A stretch of 33,955 nt of DNA. It comes from Microcaldota archaeon. Its GTDB lineage: Archaea > Micrarchaeota > Micrarchaeia > Anstonellales > Anstonellaceae. This document shows positions 21,262-29,247 of the stretch, piece by piece. Location: contig JAOAJL010000009.1 in NCBI GenBank assembly GCA_026414185.1, forward strand, positions 3,798 to 37,752. Direction: 5' to 3'. The notes beneath the pieces were generated by a model, which had not been told where the DNA came from, made no database searches, and saw only the letters and a list, made by a program, of their open reading frames with translations. The position numbers and the translations under genes are program-made. Position 1 is the stretch's first letter. Each line of letters starts with the position of its first letter.

Positions 21262-23517
21262 ATGGAAGAAGAGAGCATCCGAACGCAATTTGACGACCTC
21301 TTGTCAGCGCTGAAAGGCGCGCAAAAGCCGCTGAGCGTCCGGCAGCTCTCCTCGGTAGCGGCAATGAGCGAAAAAGACGTTTTGAAATGGCTCCACATAC
21401 TTGAGCAGCAGGGCGTCGTGAGGCTTGAGAACCGCCTCAGCGGCGTTTATGCCTCATACACAGGCGAGCTTCGTGCCGTGCCCCAAAAGCCAATGGCAGA
21501 CGGAAGCCAGATAGACGCAAAGAAGAGCGCAATCTACCAGCATTCTGACTCCTTTGAGCGGGAGCTTCAAGTCGCGCGGGAGAGGGAGGAGAATGCGAAG
21601 GGCAGGCTGTCGCACCTGCCGCCAGTTCCGCAGCCAAGCCCCCAGCGCCACAAAGTTGAGATAGCGAAAGCAGACATGGAGCTTGCGCAGGCTGCTGCGC
21701 AGCTTGAGAAAGTGGAAGCCATGCTTTCTGCCCTGCGGGAGCAAAAAAGGCTTGCCAAAGAAAAGAGAGAGAAAGCGCAGAAAGCCGCCCCGCAGTCCGA
21801 GGCGCAACTTCTGCAAGCCGAAAAGGATGGCATGACGATAATAACCGACGAGACAGCGGAAGAAAGGCGGGAGGGCGGGCTTGAGGAGGAAAAAAAGGAG
21901 CAACAGCTCTTGCCTGCCGCGCAGGTTTCGCAGCAGCCGGAAAAGCCACAGACCGCCTCGGCTGAAAAAGCGGCAAGCGCGCCTGAGCCCATAGTGCTGA
22001 ATCTTGAAGAGATAACGGAGCAAAAAACCCAGCCTTCCCAGCCAAAGCCCCAGCCTGCCGCCGACATGCCTGAGGCTGAAGCGGGAGAGAATGAACCAGA
22101 ATTGCGCATCCGGCCGGAGCAGGAAAACCCGCCGCAGGAGGCTCCCGCTAAGGATGCGGCTTTCAGTGCAAGTCGCGAAAAGGAGCTTAAAGAGGCTCTT
22201 GAGCACCTGGCGGAGGCAGGCAGGAAGCGCGGCAGGGCTTCAAAAATAAAAAAGCCCCAGCCCGTTGAGGTTGCCGGAGTTGCCACGCAATTTTCAGAGA
22301 GGCTTCATCGCCAAGTCCAGCGGATAGTCGCGCAGATGCAGAGCATAGACAAGCTCAGACTGGAAAAAGAGAGGCTCCTGACCGAGCATTACCTTCCGAT
22401 GCAGCGCAGGCTTGAATCCGAGATAGAAACAATCTCCGACCGGGTGCTCCGGATGGAAAGGAGCATAGTCGGCATGCAGGAGAGGGCGGCAAACCTGCCG
22501 GGCAAAGTCCAGGCGACAGAGAAGCTCCAGCTGCAGTCCATAAAGGCGCACAGCCAGATGCGCCGCGCTTACGACGAGGCATGCGCCCTCCTTGAAGAAG
22601 CCGGGCGAGAGCTTGGAGAGGAGAGGCAGAAGCTTGAGGCTCTCGCCGAGCAGTCGCGCCAGGAGATAGCGTCCCACCAGGCAAAGACTTTAGAGCTTGA
22701 AAAATCCCTCTCGCAGATTTCGCAGCTTGAGCAGGAGGTTTCAGAAAAAGTGCTTGAGGCGCGCGCCGCAGTCGCGCAGCAGGCTGAGAGGCTTGCCTCT
22801 GCTGAGAAATACGCCCGCGAGCTTTCCGAGCTGAAAGGGGAAATAAAAGAGGGCATAGCGGCGATAAAGCGCGAGCTTGGGGCTGCCAAAGGGACGCTTG
22901 GCGGGATTGAGCGCCAGCTTGAGCAGATGAGGCAGGTTGAGATTTACGCCGATTCGCTCAGGAAGGATTACGACGCAAAGATGGCTGAGCTTTCAGATTA
23001 CATAGCAAAGGGGAATGAGGATTTTGAGCTTCTGAGGGAATCGGTTGAGGCAAATTTCGTCAGACGCTACCTCAAAGAGCTCCGCGAGCTTACTGAAAGC
23101 TACTCATTTGAGTTTTCGCAGGCCAAGAGGCTTGAGGCGGACATAGACAAGCGGATTGAGCAGGAGAAAAACGCGCTTGAACAGCTCATTGACGAGGCGA
23201 AGCGGATCGCGCATCTTTACGAGCTCCAAGGCAGGCAGGCGGAAGGCGCAGAGCGCTTTGAGGAGCACGGAAAGAGGCTTGAGGAGATTGAGAAAATCTC
23301 GCAAAAGCGCACACAGATTGAGCAGATGATTGCCAAGATTGTCGGGGCGAGGCAGGAATCGGCAGTAAAAAGCGTCGCCTCCTCCCCAATAGCAGCCCAG
23401 GCAGTGACCAAAGGGCAAAGGGAAAGGCAAGCTGCCGCCGCAGGAGGCGCGAAGCGGAAAAAGCGGCTGGCTCGGCACAAAAGCGCAAGAAAGCGCGGCT
23501 CAAAAAGGCGAAGCTGA
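21262..23517 (+). CDS. 751-residue winged-helix plus long coiled-coil protein
   Basis: Residues about 10-65 form a winged-helix-like domain (KPLSVRQLSSVAAMSEKDVLKWLHILEQQGVVRLEN). Residues 100-320 are low-complexity, rich in Gln/Glu/Ala/Pro, with short coils. Residues about 335-700 form a nearly unbroken Leu/Glu/Gln/Arg coiled coil. The last 30 residues are very basic (AKRKKRLARHKSARKRGSKR). No Walker motifs or hinge are seen, so it is not a whole SMC or Rad50. A DNA-binding head, long rod and basic tail suggest a structural chromosome or cell-shape protein (inference). GGGAGGG precedes ATG 21262. It lies between L10e and L1 on the same strand. Long antisense open frames here reflect codon bias. 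Confidence 0.85.
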   Translation: MEEESIRTQFDDLLSALKGAQKPLSVRQLSSVAAMSEKDVLKWLHILEQQGVVRLENRLSGVYASYTGELRAVPQKPMADGSQIDAKKSAIYQHSDSFERELQVAREREENAKGRLSHLPPVPQPSPQRHKVEIAKADMELAQAAAQLEKVEAMLSALREQKRLAKEKREKAQKAAPQSEAQLLQAEKDGMTIITDETAEERREGGLEEEKKEQQLLPAAQVSQQPEKPQTASAEKAASAPEPIVLNLEEITEQKTQPSQPKPQPAADMPEAEAGENEPELRIRPEQENPPQEAPAKDAAFSASREKELKEALEHLAEAGRKRGRASKIKKPQPVEVAGVATQFSERLHRQVQRIVAQMQSIDKLRLEKERLLTEHYLPMQRRLESEIETISDRVLRMERSIVGMQERAANLPGKVQATEKLQLQSIKAHSQMRRAYDEACALLEEAGRELGEERQKLEALAEQSRQEIASHQAKTLELEKSLSQISQLEQEVSEKVLEARAAVAQQAERLASAEKYARELSELKGEIKEGIAAIKRELGAAKGTLGGIERQLEQMRQVEIYADSLRKDYDAKMAELSDYIAKGNEDFELLRESVEANFVRRYLKELRELTESYSFEFSQAKRLEADIDKRIEQEKNALEQLIDEAKRIAHLYELQGRQAEGAERFEEHGKRLEEIEKISQKRTQIEQMIAKIVGARQESAVKSVASSPIAAQAVTKGQRERQAAAAGGAKRKKRLARHKSARKRGSKRRS

Positions 23518-23571
23518 ATTTCCGCAATTTCCGCACTTTTTTCCTTGCGCGCCAGCCCGATTTGCCGAACA

Positions 23572-23580
23572 TTTTTAAAG
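23572..23580 (+). promoter_or_regulatory. TATA-like box of the L1-P0-P1 operon
   Basis: TTTTTAAAG, flanked by further A/T bases, lies about 85 nt before the L1 start. This gives a leader of about 55-60 nt that includes the hairpin at 23627-23649. Confidence 0.5.
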
Positions 23581-23626
23581 CTTTATCAGCTAATCCAACC
23601 CACAGCGGCTTTTGCCCGCCGTATCA

Positions 23627-23649
23627 CCATTCTCCCCTTGGGAAAATGG
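23627..23649 (+). promoter_or_regulatory. Leader hairpin overlapping the L1 ribosome binding site
   Basis: CCATT-C-TCCC / GGGA-A-AATGG form a 9-bp stem with one internal C/A mismatch and a CTT loop. The 3' strand runs directly into the Shine-Dalgarno GGGAGGG (23648-23654). Known: L1 represses its own mRNA in several archaea by binding an rRNA-like structure. Whether this hairpin is that site is inference. Confidence 0.4.
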
Positions 23650-23660
23650 GAGGGAGCAAG

Positions 23661-24314
23661 ATGGACAGAAAGCAGATAACGGAAGCGATACAGAAGGCTC
23701 TCCAGTCCAAAGGCTCGCGCAAATTCGTCCAGTCGCTTGAGTTCATAATCAATTTCAGGAATATTGACTTTACCAAGGCGGAAAACAGGCTGAACCTTGA
23801 CATCGTTCTTCCCAAGGGCAGGGGCAAAATCCCGCCAGTTGTGGTGTTTGCGGAGGGGCAGCTTGCCCTTGACGCGAAGAACGCCGGAGCAGACGAGGTG
23901 TTTGATTCCGCCGGCATAGCGAAGCTTGCCTCAGACCGCCAGCGCCTGGCTGCGCTTGCGAAGTCCGCGGAGTTCATCGCCCAGCCAAACCTCATGATTG
24001 CGGTCGGAAAGTCGCTTGGGCAGGTTTTGGGCTCAAAAGGCAAGCTCCCTCGCCCCATCGCGGGCACGAATGTGAAAGAGGCGATAGACCAGGCGCGCAG
24101 AAGGGTCCGCCTGCTCTCAAGAGGCAAATACCTGCCAGTTTCACAGTGCGTCATCGGCTCAGAGAATATGGAGATTTCTGACCTTGTGGAAAACTTTGAG
24201 GCGGTCTACGAGAAGGTGAAGGGAAAGGTGCTTGAGCCAAACATAAAATCAGTCTATGTGAAGCTTTCAATGGGCAAGCCAGTGAAGGTCGGAAGCACGC
24301 AGGCGGCAGGATAG
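23661..24314 (+). CDS. rpl1: Ribosomal protein uL1
   Basis: The 217-residue product has the family features FINFRNIDF-like strand EFIINFRNIDFTKAENRLNL, LPKGRGKIPPVVVFAEG, AQPNLMIAVGKSLGQVLGSKGKLPRPI (the L1 signature region) and IKSVYVKLSMGKPVKVG at the end. It binds the mobile L1 stalk of 23S rRNA and often its own mRNA. ATG 23661 follows GGGAGGG and matches the usual archaeal length; the frame is open further upstream to 23562 without support. The gene order L1-P0-P1 is the archaeal one, but the L11 gene that usually precedes it is not here. Confidence 0.97.
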   Translation: MDRKQITEAIQKALQSKGSRKFVQSLEFIINFRNIDFTKAENRLNLDIVLPKGRGKIPPVVVFAEGQLALDAKNAGADEVFDSAGIAKLASDRQRLAALAKSAEFIAQPNLMIAVGKSLGQVLGSKGKLPRPIAGTNVKEAIDQARRRVRLLSRGKYLPVSQCVIGSENMEISDLVENFEAVYEKVKGKVLEPNIKSVYVKLSMGKPVKVGSTQAAG

Positions 24315-24323
24315 GTGGCTTTG

Positions 24324-25274
24324 ATGACAAAAAGGAAATCCGGGGCAAAGGCTGGGGCAAAAGAGCGCCCAGCAATCCAGCTGAAAAAGAAAAGAGTGGA
24401 GGAGCTTGCGGCAGCTTCCAAAAAATACCCAGTCGTCGCCCTTCTGAACATACGCGCCCTGCCAGACAGGATACTCCAATCCGCAAAAAAGAAGCTTCGC
24501 GGAAAAGCCGAATTTGCAGTTGCCAAAAACAGCGTCATAAGCCGGGCTCTTGAGAAGGCGGGCAAAAGCGCGCTTGCGCAAAAGCTTGATTTCCCCACCG
24601 CCCTTGTCTTCACAAGCCTGACACCCTACGAGCTTTACAAATTCTTCAAACAAAACAAGGTGAAGGTTGCCGCAAAGCCGGGGCAGGTTGCGCCCTTTGA
24701 CATAGTGGTGCCGGAAGGGGAGACGGACCTGATGCCCGGACCTGCGCTCTCAGAGCTGAAAGGCGCCGGGATAAACGCGCAGATAAAGGGGGGCAAAATA
24801 GTAGTTGCAAAGGACTCGGTCGTCGCGAAAAAAGGCACAAAGATATCCGACACGGTCTGCAAGGCGCTTCAAAAGCTCGGTATAATGCCTTTTGAGGCGC
24901 AGGTTAACATGGTCGCCGCCTATGACGGCAAATTCCTCTACACCTCGGAAATTCTTGATATTGACGAGGCAAAGCTCATGGAAGGGCTTCTTGCCTGCCT
25001 GTCCGACGCGTTCAACCTCTCCTACAACTCCTCTTTCCCCACAAGCCAGAACATAGAGGCGCTTTTGTCTTTTGCCATTTCGCAGGCAAGGAGCCTGGCG
25101 ATAAACGGCGGGCTTTATTCCGATGCCTCCGCAGGCATCCTGCTTGCGCAGGCGGCGGCTCTTGGACAAGCCCTCTCGGGCAAGGTGGGCAGTTTAGATT
25201 CAAAGCCTGCAGATGCCGGTGCTTCTACGGCAGCTGCGGCTGAGCAGAAAACGGAGGAAAACAAAACGCAGTAA
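24324..25274 (+). CDS. rpl10: Ribosomal protein uL10 (archaeal P0 stalk protein)
   Basis: The 316-residue P0 has the rRNA-binding N-terminal domain (KKYPVVALLNIRALPDRILQ ... KNSVISRALEKAG), the inserted domain with PGQVAPFDIVVPEGETDLMPGP, and helical spines that carry P1 dimers (DEAKLMEGLLACLSDAFNLS). The C-terminal end is Ala/Glu/Lys-rich and stops ...TEENKTQ, without the hydrophobic GxxLFG-type tail that archaeal P0 and P1 normally share and that contacts elongation factors. GGTGG with a 5-nt spacer fixes ATG 24324, just after the L1 stop. No frameshift restoring a tail is evident before the P1 gene. Confidence 0.96.
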   Translation: MTKRKSGAKAGAKERPAIQLKKKRVEELAAASKKYPVVALLNIRALPDRILQSAKKKLRGKAEFAVAKNSVISRALEKAGKSALAQKLDFPTALVFTSLTPYELYKFFKQNKVKVAAKPGQVAPFDIVVPEGETDLMPGPALSELKGAGINAQIKGGKIVVAKDSVVAKKGTKISDTVCKALQKLGIMPFEAQVNMVAAYDGKFLYTSEILDIDEAKLMEGLLACLSDAFNLSYNSSFPTSQNIEALLSFAISQARSLAINGGLYSDASAGILLAQAAALGQALSGKVGSLDSKPADAGASTAAAAEQKTEENKTQ

Positions 25275-25286
25275 GGAGGTAATGCT

Positions 25287-25607
25287 ATGAAAATCGACCC
25301 ATACCTGCACGCCGCTCTTCTGCTGAAGGGCGCAGAAAAGGAAATAACAAAGGACGCCTTGCTGTCCGTTCTGAAGGCGGCAGGTGCGCCAGCCGATGAG
25401 GCGAAGGCGCAGGTGCTGGCAGAAGCAGTCAAGGGGGTAAACTTTGACGAGCTTCTGAAGGCAGCCGCAGTGCCGGTAGCCGCATCTTCAGCATCTGGCG
25501 CAGCCGCTGCACCCGCGGCAGGAGAGGCGAAGAAAGAGGAGAAAAAGGAGGATGCCGCAAAGGCAGAGGCAGCGGCAGCCGAGGGGCTTGCTTCACTCTT
25601 TGGCTGA
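25287..25607 (+). CDS. rpl12: Ribosomal protein P1 (archaeal L12 stalk protein)
   Basis: The 106-residue product has the helical dimerisation and P0-binding domain (MKIDPYLHAALLLKGAEKEITKD is the start region; ITKDALLSVLKAAGAPADEA follows), an Ala/Lys/Glu hinge and the conserved tail EGLASLFG that recruits translation GTPases. The AAGGAGGTAATGCT-ATG site is among the strongest here, as expected for a protein made in several copies per ribosome. It is the last gene of the L1-P0-P1 operon. Confidence 0.97.
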   Translation: MKIDPYLHAALLLKGAEKEITKDALLSVLKAAGAPADEAKAQVLAEAVKGVNFDELLKAAAVPVAASSASGAAAAPAAGEAKKEEKKEDAAKAEAAAAEGLASLFG

Positions 25608-25652
25608 CTGCGGCGCAGCCCCAAAAGCCAAAGCCCGAAGCCTGCCCATCCC

Positions 25653-25677
25653 TTTTTTCTTTTTTCCACCCTTTTTC
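25653..25677 (+). terminator. T-tract terminator of the ribosomal operon
   Basis: Three T-runs (TTTTTT, TTTTTT, TTTTT) in a pyrimidine-only stretch follow the P1 gene by about 45 nt and precede the photolyase gene. Archaeal RNA polymerase terminates at such T-tracts without needing a hairpin. Confidence 0.6.
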
Positions 25678-25709
25678 TCCCTAACATCCCAGCCTTGCGA
25701 GGTTTCCTG

Positions 25710-27071
25710 ATGCACAAGAAGTCGCTTTTCATCTTTCGCCGAGATTTGCGCCTTGAGGACAACACCGGGCTTATTGCCGCCCTTTTGGAATCAAGGGAAG
25801 CAGTCCCATGCTTCATCTTTGACCCTGCGCAAAGAAAGGGCGCATACTTTTCCCAAAACGCCTTCCAATTCATGTGCGAGTCCCTCTCAGAGCTTGACTC
25901 GTCCCTCCGCGCGCTTGGCTCGCGCCTTTTTGTCCTTGAGGGAAAGCCGAAAGCGCTGGTGCGGGCTGTCGCGGAGGAGGAAGGCATAGAGGCGGTTTTC
26001 GCAAACCGCGACTACACGCCGTTTGCTGTCCAGCGCGACAGGGAAATCTCTTCCGCCTGCAGAGAGCTTGGCATCCCCCTTTACCTTTTTTCAGATGCTC
26101 TCCTGCACGAGCCTGAGGAAGTAAAGAAGCCGGATGGCACGCCCTATACAATCTTCACCCCCTTTTTCAGGGCGGCAAGCCGGCTTGCAGTCAGAAAGCC
26201 GCAGAAAAATTCAGGCAGGAACTATTTCAAGGGGGATTTGCGCGGCGCCGTTCCCATCCCGCCATACAGGAAAAACCCATCCCTTGCGCTGCGGGGAGGA
26301 AGAAGCGCTGGGCTGAAGCTTCTTGCGCGGATAGGGAAGCTGGCGGATTATCCGCGCAAACGCAACATACCTGCTCTTGACGCCACAACGCACCTTTCAG
26401 CGCACCACAAGTTCGGCACAGTCTCCATCAGGGAAACCTACTGGGAAATCGCCTCGCGGCTCGGGGATGCCCACCCGCTGATAAATGAGCTTTACTGGCG
26501 GGACTTCTTCACCCATATCGCATACCATTTTCCGCGCGTTTTCGGCAAGCCCTTCAACCCGCGCTACTCGGGCTTGAGGTGGAAAAGGGACAGAAAGGCG
26601 CTCGGATTGTGGAAAAGGGGAAAGACTGGCTTTCCGATAGTGGATGCCGGCATGCGCCAACTCAACACCACGGGCTTTATGCACAACCGCGTAAGGATGA
26701 TTGCCGCCTCGTTTCTCACAAAGGACCTGCATATTGACTGGCGCGAGGGAGAGCGCTACTTTGCGCAAAAGCTTGTTGATTACGACCCCTGCGTGAACAA
26801 CGGCAACTGGCAGTGGGCGGCTTCCACTGGCTGCGACGCACAGCCATACTTCCGCATATTCAACCCGTGGAGCCAGCAGAAGCGCTTTGACCCCGACTGC
26901 CTCTATATAAAGAAATGGGTGCCCGAGCTTTCTTCCCTCTCCGCCAAGGAAATACACTCGCTTGAAAAGCGCCTCCCGCCAAAAGGCTACCCTGCCCCGC
27001 TTGTCAATCATGCGCGCGAGGCGCACATCTCAAGGCTGATTTTCAGAAGAGCAAGGGAAGGCGGCAGATGA
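25710..27071 (+). CDS. phr: Class I CPD photolyase
   Basis: The 453-residue flavoenzyme splits cyclobutane pyrimidine dimers with light. The N-terminal alpha/beta antenna domain begins SLFIFRRDLRLEDNTGL. The helical FAD domain has INELYWRDFFTHIAYHFPRVFG, GKTGFPIVDAGMRQLNTTGF, MHNRVRMIAASFLTKDL and the signature YDPCVNNGNWQWAASTGCDA, QPYFRIFNPWSQQKRFD. The Trp residues of the electron chain are plausible (W in NWQWAAS). It is of normal length and looks intact. ATG 25710 lies behind GAGGT; TTG 25695 is unlikely. Together with Ogt it suggests exposure to light and alkylation. Confidence 0.96.
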   Translation: MHKKSLFIFRRDLRLEDNTGLIAALLESREAVPCFIFDPAQRKGAYFSQNAFQFMCESLSELDSSLRALGSRLFVLEGKPKALVRAVAEEEGIEAVFANRDYTPFAVQRDREISSACRELGIPLYLFSDALLHEPEEVKKPDGTPYTIFTPFFRAASRLAVRKPQKNSGRNYFKGDLRGAVPIPPYRKNPSLALRGGRSAGLKLLARIGKLADYPRKRNIPALDATTHLSAHHKFGTVSIRETYWEIASRLGDAHPLINELYWRDFFTHIAYHFPRVFGKPFNPRYSGLRWKRDRKALGLWKRGKTGFPIVDAGMRQLNTTGFMHNRVRMIAASFLTKDLHIDWREGERYFAQKLVDYDPCVNNGNWQWAASTGCDAQPYFRIFNPWSQQKRFDPDCLYIKKWVPELSSLSAKEIHSLEKRLPPKGYPAPLVNHAREAHISRLIFRRAREGGR

Positions 27072-27074
27072 CTT

Positions 27075-27263
27075 TCAGAACATCGCAGGAATGCCCCAAA
27101 GCTCAGCCGCCTCATTCTGCGGAAGCTGCACAGGCCCCTGCTCTGTCTGCAGCACCACCGTGCCGCCCAGCCGCCTGAATTTCGCCTCAATCTTCATGTT
27201 TCGCAAGCGTTCCACCACTTCCTTTATCTCCTCGTAAGTCAGCCCGTCTATGTCTATTTTCAT
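27075..27263 (-). CDS. Small hypothetical protein (62 aa)
   Basis: The product starts MKIDIDGLTYEEIKEVVERL and folds plausibly as one or two helices followed by a beta hairpin (FRRLGGTVVLQTEQGPVQL) and an end rich in small hydrophobics (AAELWGIPAMF). GGTGG with exactly 5 nt to ATG 27263 on the minus strand and a TATA-like element upstream support translation. It is convergent with the photolyase gene (3 nt apart). I do not recognise the family; it is not obviously membrane or secreted. Confidence 0.72.
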   Translation of the reverse strand: MKIDIDGLTYEEIKEVVERLRNMKIEAKFRRLGGTVVLQTEQGPVQLPQNEAAELWGIPAMF

Positions 27264-27313
27264 TCCAGCCACCTGCCTCCTCTGAGAGGCAGCTACGGGC
27301 TGCCAAAGCGAGG

Positions 27314-27322
27314 CTTTTTAAG
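27314..27322 (-). promoter_or_regulatory. TATA-like element for the 62-aa gene
   Basis: CTTAAAAAG on the minus strand lies about 55 nt before ATG 27263, giving a leader of about 25-30 nt that contains the GGTGG site and a small GCCTC/GAGGC hairpin (27276-27291). Confidence 0.45.
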
Positions 27323-27360
27323 CTGGGCAGACAGTTTGGTGCCGGTGGGCAGGCTCCCCG

Positions 27361-29154
27361 CTACTCCGGCTTGTAAAGCACAGAGTTGCCGTCGTTATCA
27401 ACAGCAAGCGAAAGAGGCTTTTCAAATGAGTAAAGGATAGTGTTCTTCCCCTCTTTCCTTCCGCTTGCAAAAGCCTGCGCTTTCCCCAGGTCAATCTCGG
27501 CGCCCTCCCTTATGTGCGCAAAAGTCACTCCAGCGCTCCTGAATGCCTGATAATCGTGTATCGCCCCGCTCTTCTCTATGCTCCCAAGCTGCTCAACTAT
27601 GAGCCGCGCGTTGCTTGCCGTTTCAAACCGCCCTGGCACGCCGAGGGTGCTGTCTTTGGTGCACCACCTTCCCTGCGTCACAAGCACGTAGGCTGCCCTC
27701 TGCCCCAGCTGTGAAAGCTTCCTGTTGAGCCCATCTATTTCGCTTGCGATTTCATATGTTTTTCCAGCGGCAAAAGACTCGGGCTTGACGTAAAGCAGGT
27801 GGTAAAGCCCGCTTTGGCATCCGCCCTCAGTCTGCCAGAACCTTGCCAGCACGCAACTTTCATCCAGCTGCGGAAGCGCATCAAGAAGCCGCTCCCTGCT
27901 TCGCGGTATGGGCCTGACTTGAAGCGCGTAAAAAAGCCAGCAGTCGCGCCCGTCCCAGATTCCCCTGTCCGCCGCACCCTCAAACTCTATCTCCATGCCG
28001 TAATAATTCCGCAGAACCTCCATCACGCTGCGGAGGGTTTCAAGAAAGACGGAATTTTTTGGCTTGAGCAAATCCATAAAAATCATGACTGGCGAGGACG
28101 GCTCGCGCCTGTATTCCGTTATCCTGCCGTCATGGAGATAGACGCAGTGCGGCGCGTAGACTTCCGGCTGACCGTGGTCTTGCAGGTATATCTTGGAAAG
28201 GAACTCATCGCCTTTTTTCGGCACGCTCTCGTTTTGCGGGGAGAGCGGCAACACATACATCTTGTTGGGTCCGCTTCTTTTCAGCTGTTCGGCGTCGTAA
28301 ATTGGCACGGGCCAGGGCTTTCCGAGATTGAAGCTGAAGCTAAAGCCGCGCTCGCCTTCCACCGTGCCCGGACCAAGCCCCGCGCACATGGTTACGCAGC
28401 CATCCTCGGGTCTCTCGCCGCGGTGCCGCATCGCCTCTTCGTCCTTTGAAAGCCCGGCAAAGGCAAGGAGGGGATGGTAAAGCGTCTCCCCCTTCTGCTT
28501 TGCCTGCCAGTTCCTGCCAGCGACGTTCATCACCAGGCACGCCATTGCCTCCTGCGTTTTCAGCCCCATCATCCTGCGGTATTTTTTCACCTTCTCAAAG
28601 TAGGTGCTGGCATAAACAAGCTTGAGCGCCGCTTCAAACTGCGCAAGCCGCACCTGCATGCTGGGATGGCAATTCGGCAGGAAGACCGTAAGGTACATGC
28701 CGGCGAAATTGTACCTCTCGGCATCCTCGTTGAGCGCAGAGGAGCGCAGGGCGATAGGGCGCGTGTGGTGCGCAAGTATCCTCCTGAAAATCTCCCTCTG
28801 CTCCTCGGAAAACTTGCCCTCCATGAATTTTCCCGCAAGCTCATCATCGCTTATGGACAGGTGCGCCCAAGACGTCAGCCCGTTTTCCTTCATGAACTTC
28901 TCAAAAACGCTGATGCCGATGACGGTTGCCTTGGGGCAGGCAAAAAGCACGCTGTCGCCCAGCCTTTCGTGCAGAAGGCTCGTGTTTTCCAGAAGTGCGC
29001 TTCTGAATCGCATGAGGTTTTCCGCTTTTCCACCTATCGCATCAAGCCCGTCAGGATAAACCTTCATATTCGGCAAGCGGACCTTCGTCCCGCTGGCGTG
29101 CATCTTGGAGAAATAATCCTCAAACCTCGCGCTTTTCACAGGCAAAATCCGCAT
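27361..29154 (-). CDS. PEP synthase/PPDK-like ATP-grasp domain protein without the phosphohistidine domain
   Basis: The 597-residue product carries the PPDK N-terminal nucleotide-binding fold: DAIGGKAENLMRF (about 38-50), the phosphate-contact motif IALRSSALNEDAERYNFAG (R137), and AALKLVYASTYFEKVKKYRR. The later part has LQVRPIPRSRERL, the strand that closes the ATP-grasp domain. The central swivelling His domain (TxHAAIxxR signature) and the PEP-binding barrel of true PEP synthase are absent, so it is not a full gluconeogenic enzyme. Similar truncated forms occur beside response-regulator-like genes, as here (divergent partner at 29248). An ATG at 29184 lies inside the TATA box, so ATG 29154 was chosen. 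It may phosphorylate a partner protein or small molecule (inference). Confidence 0.82.
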   Translation of the reverse strand: MRILPVKSARFEDYFSKMHASGTKVRLPNMKVYPDGLDAIGGKAENLMRFRSALLENTSLLHERLGDSVLFACPKATVIGISVFEKFMKENGLTSWAHLSISDDELAGKFMEGKFSEEQREIFRRILAHHTRPIALRSSALNEDAERYNFAGMYLTVFLPNCHPSMQVRLAQFEAALKLVYASTYFEKVKKYRRMMGLKTQEAMACLVMNVAGRNWQAKQKGETLYHPLLAFAGLSKDEEAMRHRGERPEDGCVTMCAGLGPGTVEGERGFSFSFNLGKPWPVPIYDAEQLKRSGPNKMYVLPLSPQNESVPKKGDEFLSKIYLQDHGQPEVYAPHCVYLHDGRITEYRREPSSPVMIFMDLLKPKNSVFLETLRSVMEVLRNYYGMEIEFEGAADRGIWDGRDCWLFYALQVRPIPRSRERLLDALPQLDESCVLARFWQTEGGCQSGLYHLLYVKPESFAAGKTYEIASEIDGLNRKLSQLGQRAAYVLVTQGRWCTKDSTLGVPGRFETASNARLIVEQLGSIEKSGAIHDYQAFRSAGVTFAHIREGAEIDLGKAQAFASGRKEGKNTILYSFEKPLSLAVDNDGNSVLYKPE

Positions 29155-29182
29155 CAAATCAGGCAAAAATATAATAGTGGGC

Positions 29183-29191
29183 ATATATAAT
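29183..29191. promoter_or_regulatory. Shared bidirectional TATA region
   Basis: ATATATAAT can serve as a TATA box in both directions: minus strand towards ATG 29154 (about 33 nt) and plus strand towards ATG 29248 with a leader of about 35 nt. A second AT-rich element (29166-29176, TATTATATTTTTG on the minus strand) may also take part. The gap between the two genes is only 93 nt. Confidence 0.55.
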
Positions 29192-29193
29192 CT

Positions 29194-29226
29194 TTTGTGT
29201 CAAAAATCCTTTGTGTCAAAATATCC
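29194..29226 (+). repeat. Tandem operator-like repeat in the divergent promoter
   Basis: TTTGTGTCAAAA occurs at 29194-29205 and again at 29210-29221, a 16-bp period, each copy followed by ATCC or TATCC. Each copy is also an inverted repeat, (T)TTTG-TGT-CAAA(A). The array covers the predicted plus-strand transcription start and lies just upstream of the minus-strand TATA box, where a bound repressor could act on both genes. Confidence 0.55.
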
Positions 29227-29247
29227 TCGCTTTTGAGGGATGAGCGC

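Noticed and set aside
21437-22286. Three long overlapping open frames antisense to the coiled-coil gene (about 200-250 codons each)
   Set aside because: They mirror the Glu/Gln/Ala-rich repeat composition of the real gene, lack ribosome binding sites and encode low-complexity Ser/Ala/Leu protein.
25115-25987. A 290-codon minus-strand open frame across P0, P1 and the photolyase start
   Set aside because: It crosses three well-identified genes and a terminator, and is Ala/Ser-rich in the manner of an antisense shadow.
29155-29184. Ten-residue longer start for the PEP-synthase-like protein
   Set aside because: Its ATG would lie inside the predicted TATA box, so the transcript could not include it.
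27799-29190. Plus-strand open frames (216 and 238 codons) antisense to the PEP-synthase-like gene
   Set aside because: The minus-strand product has clear PPDK motifs; the plus-strand products show no domain and no start signals.
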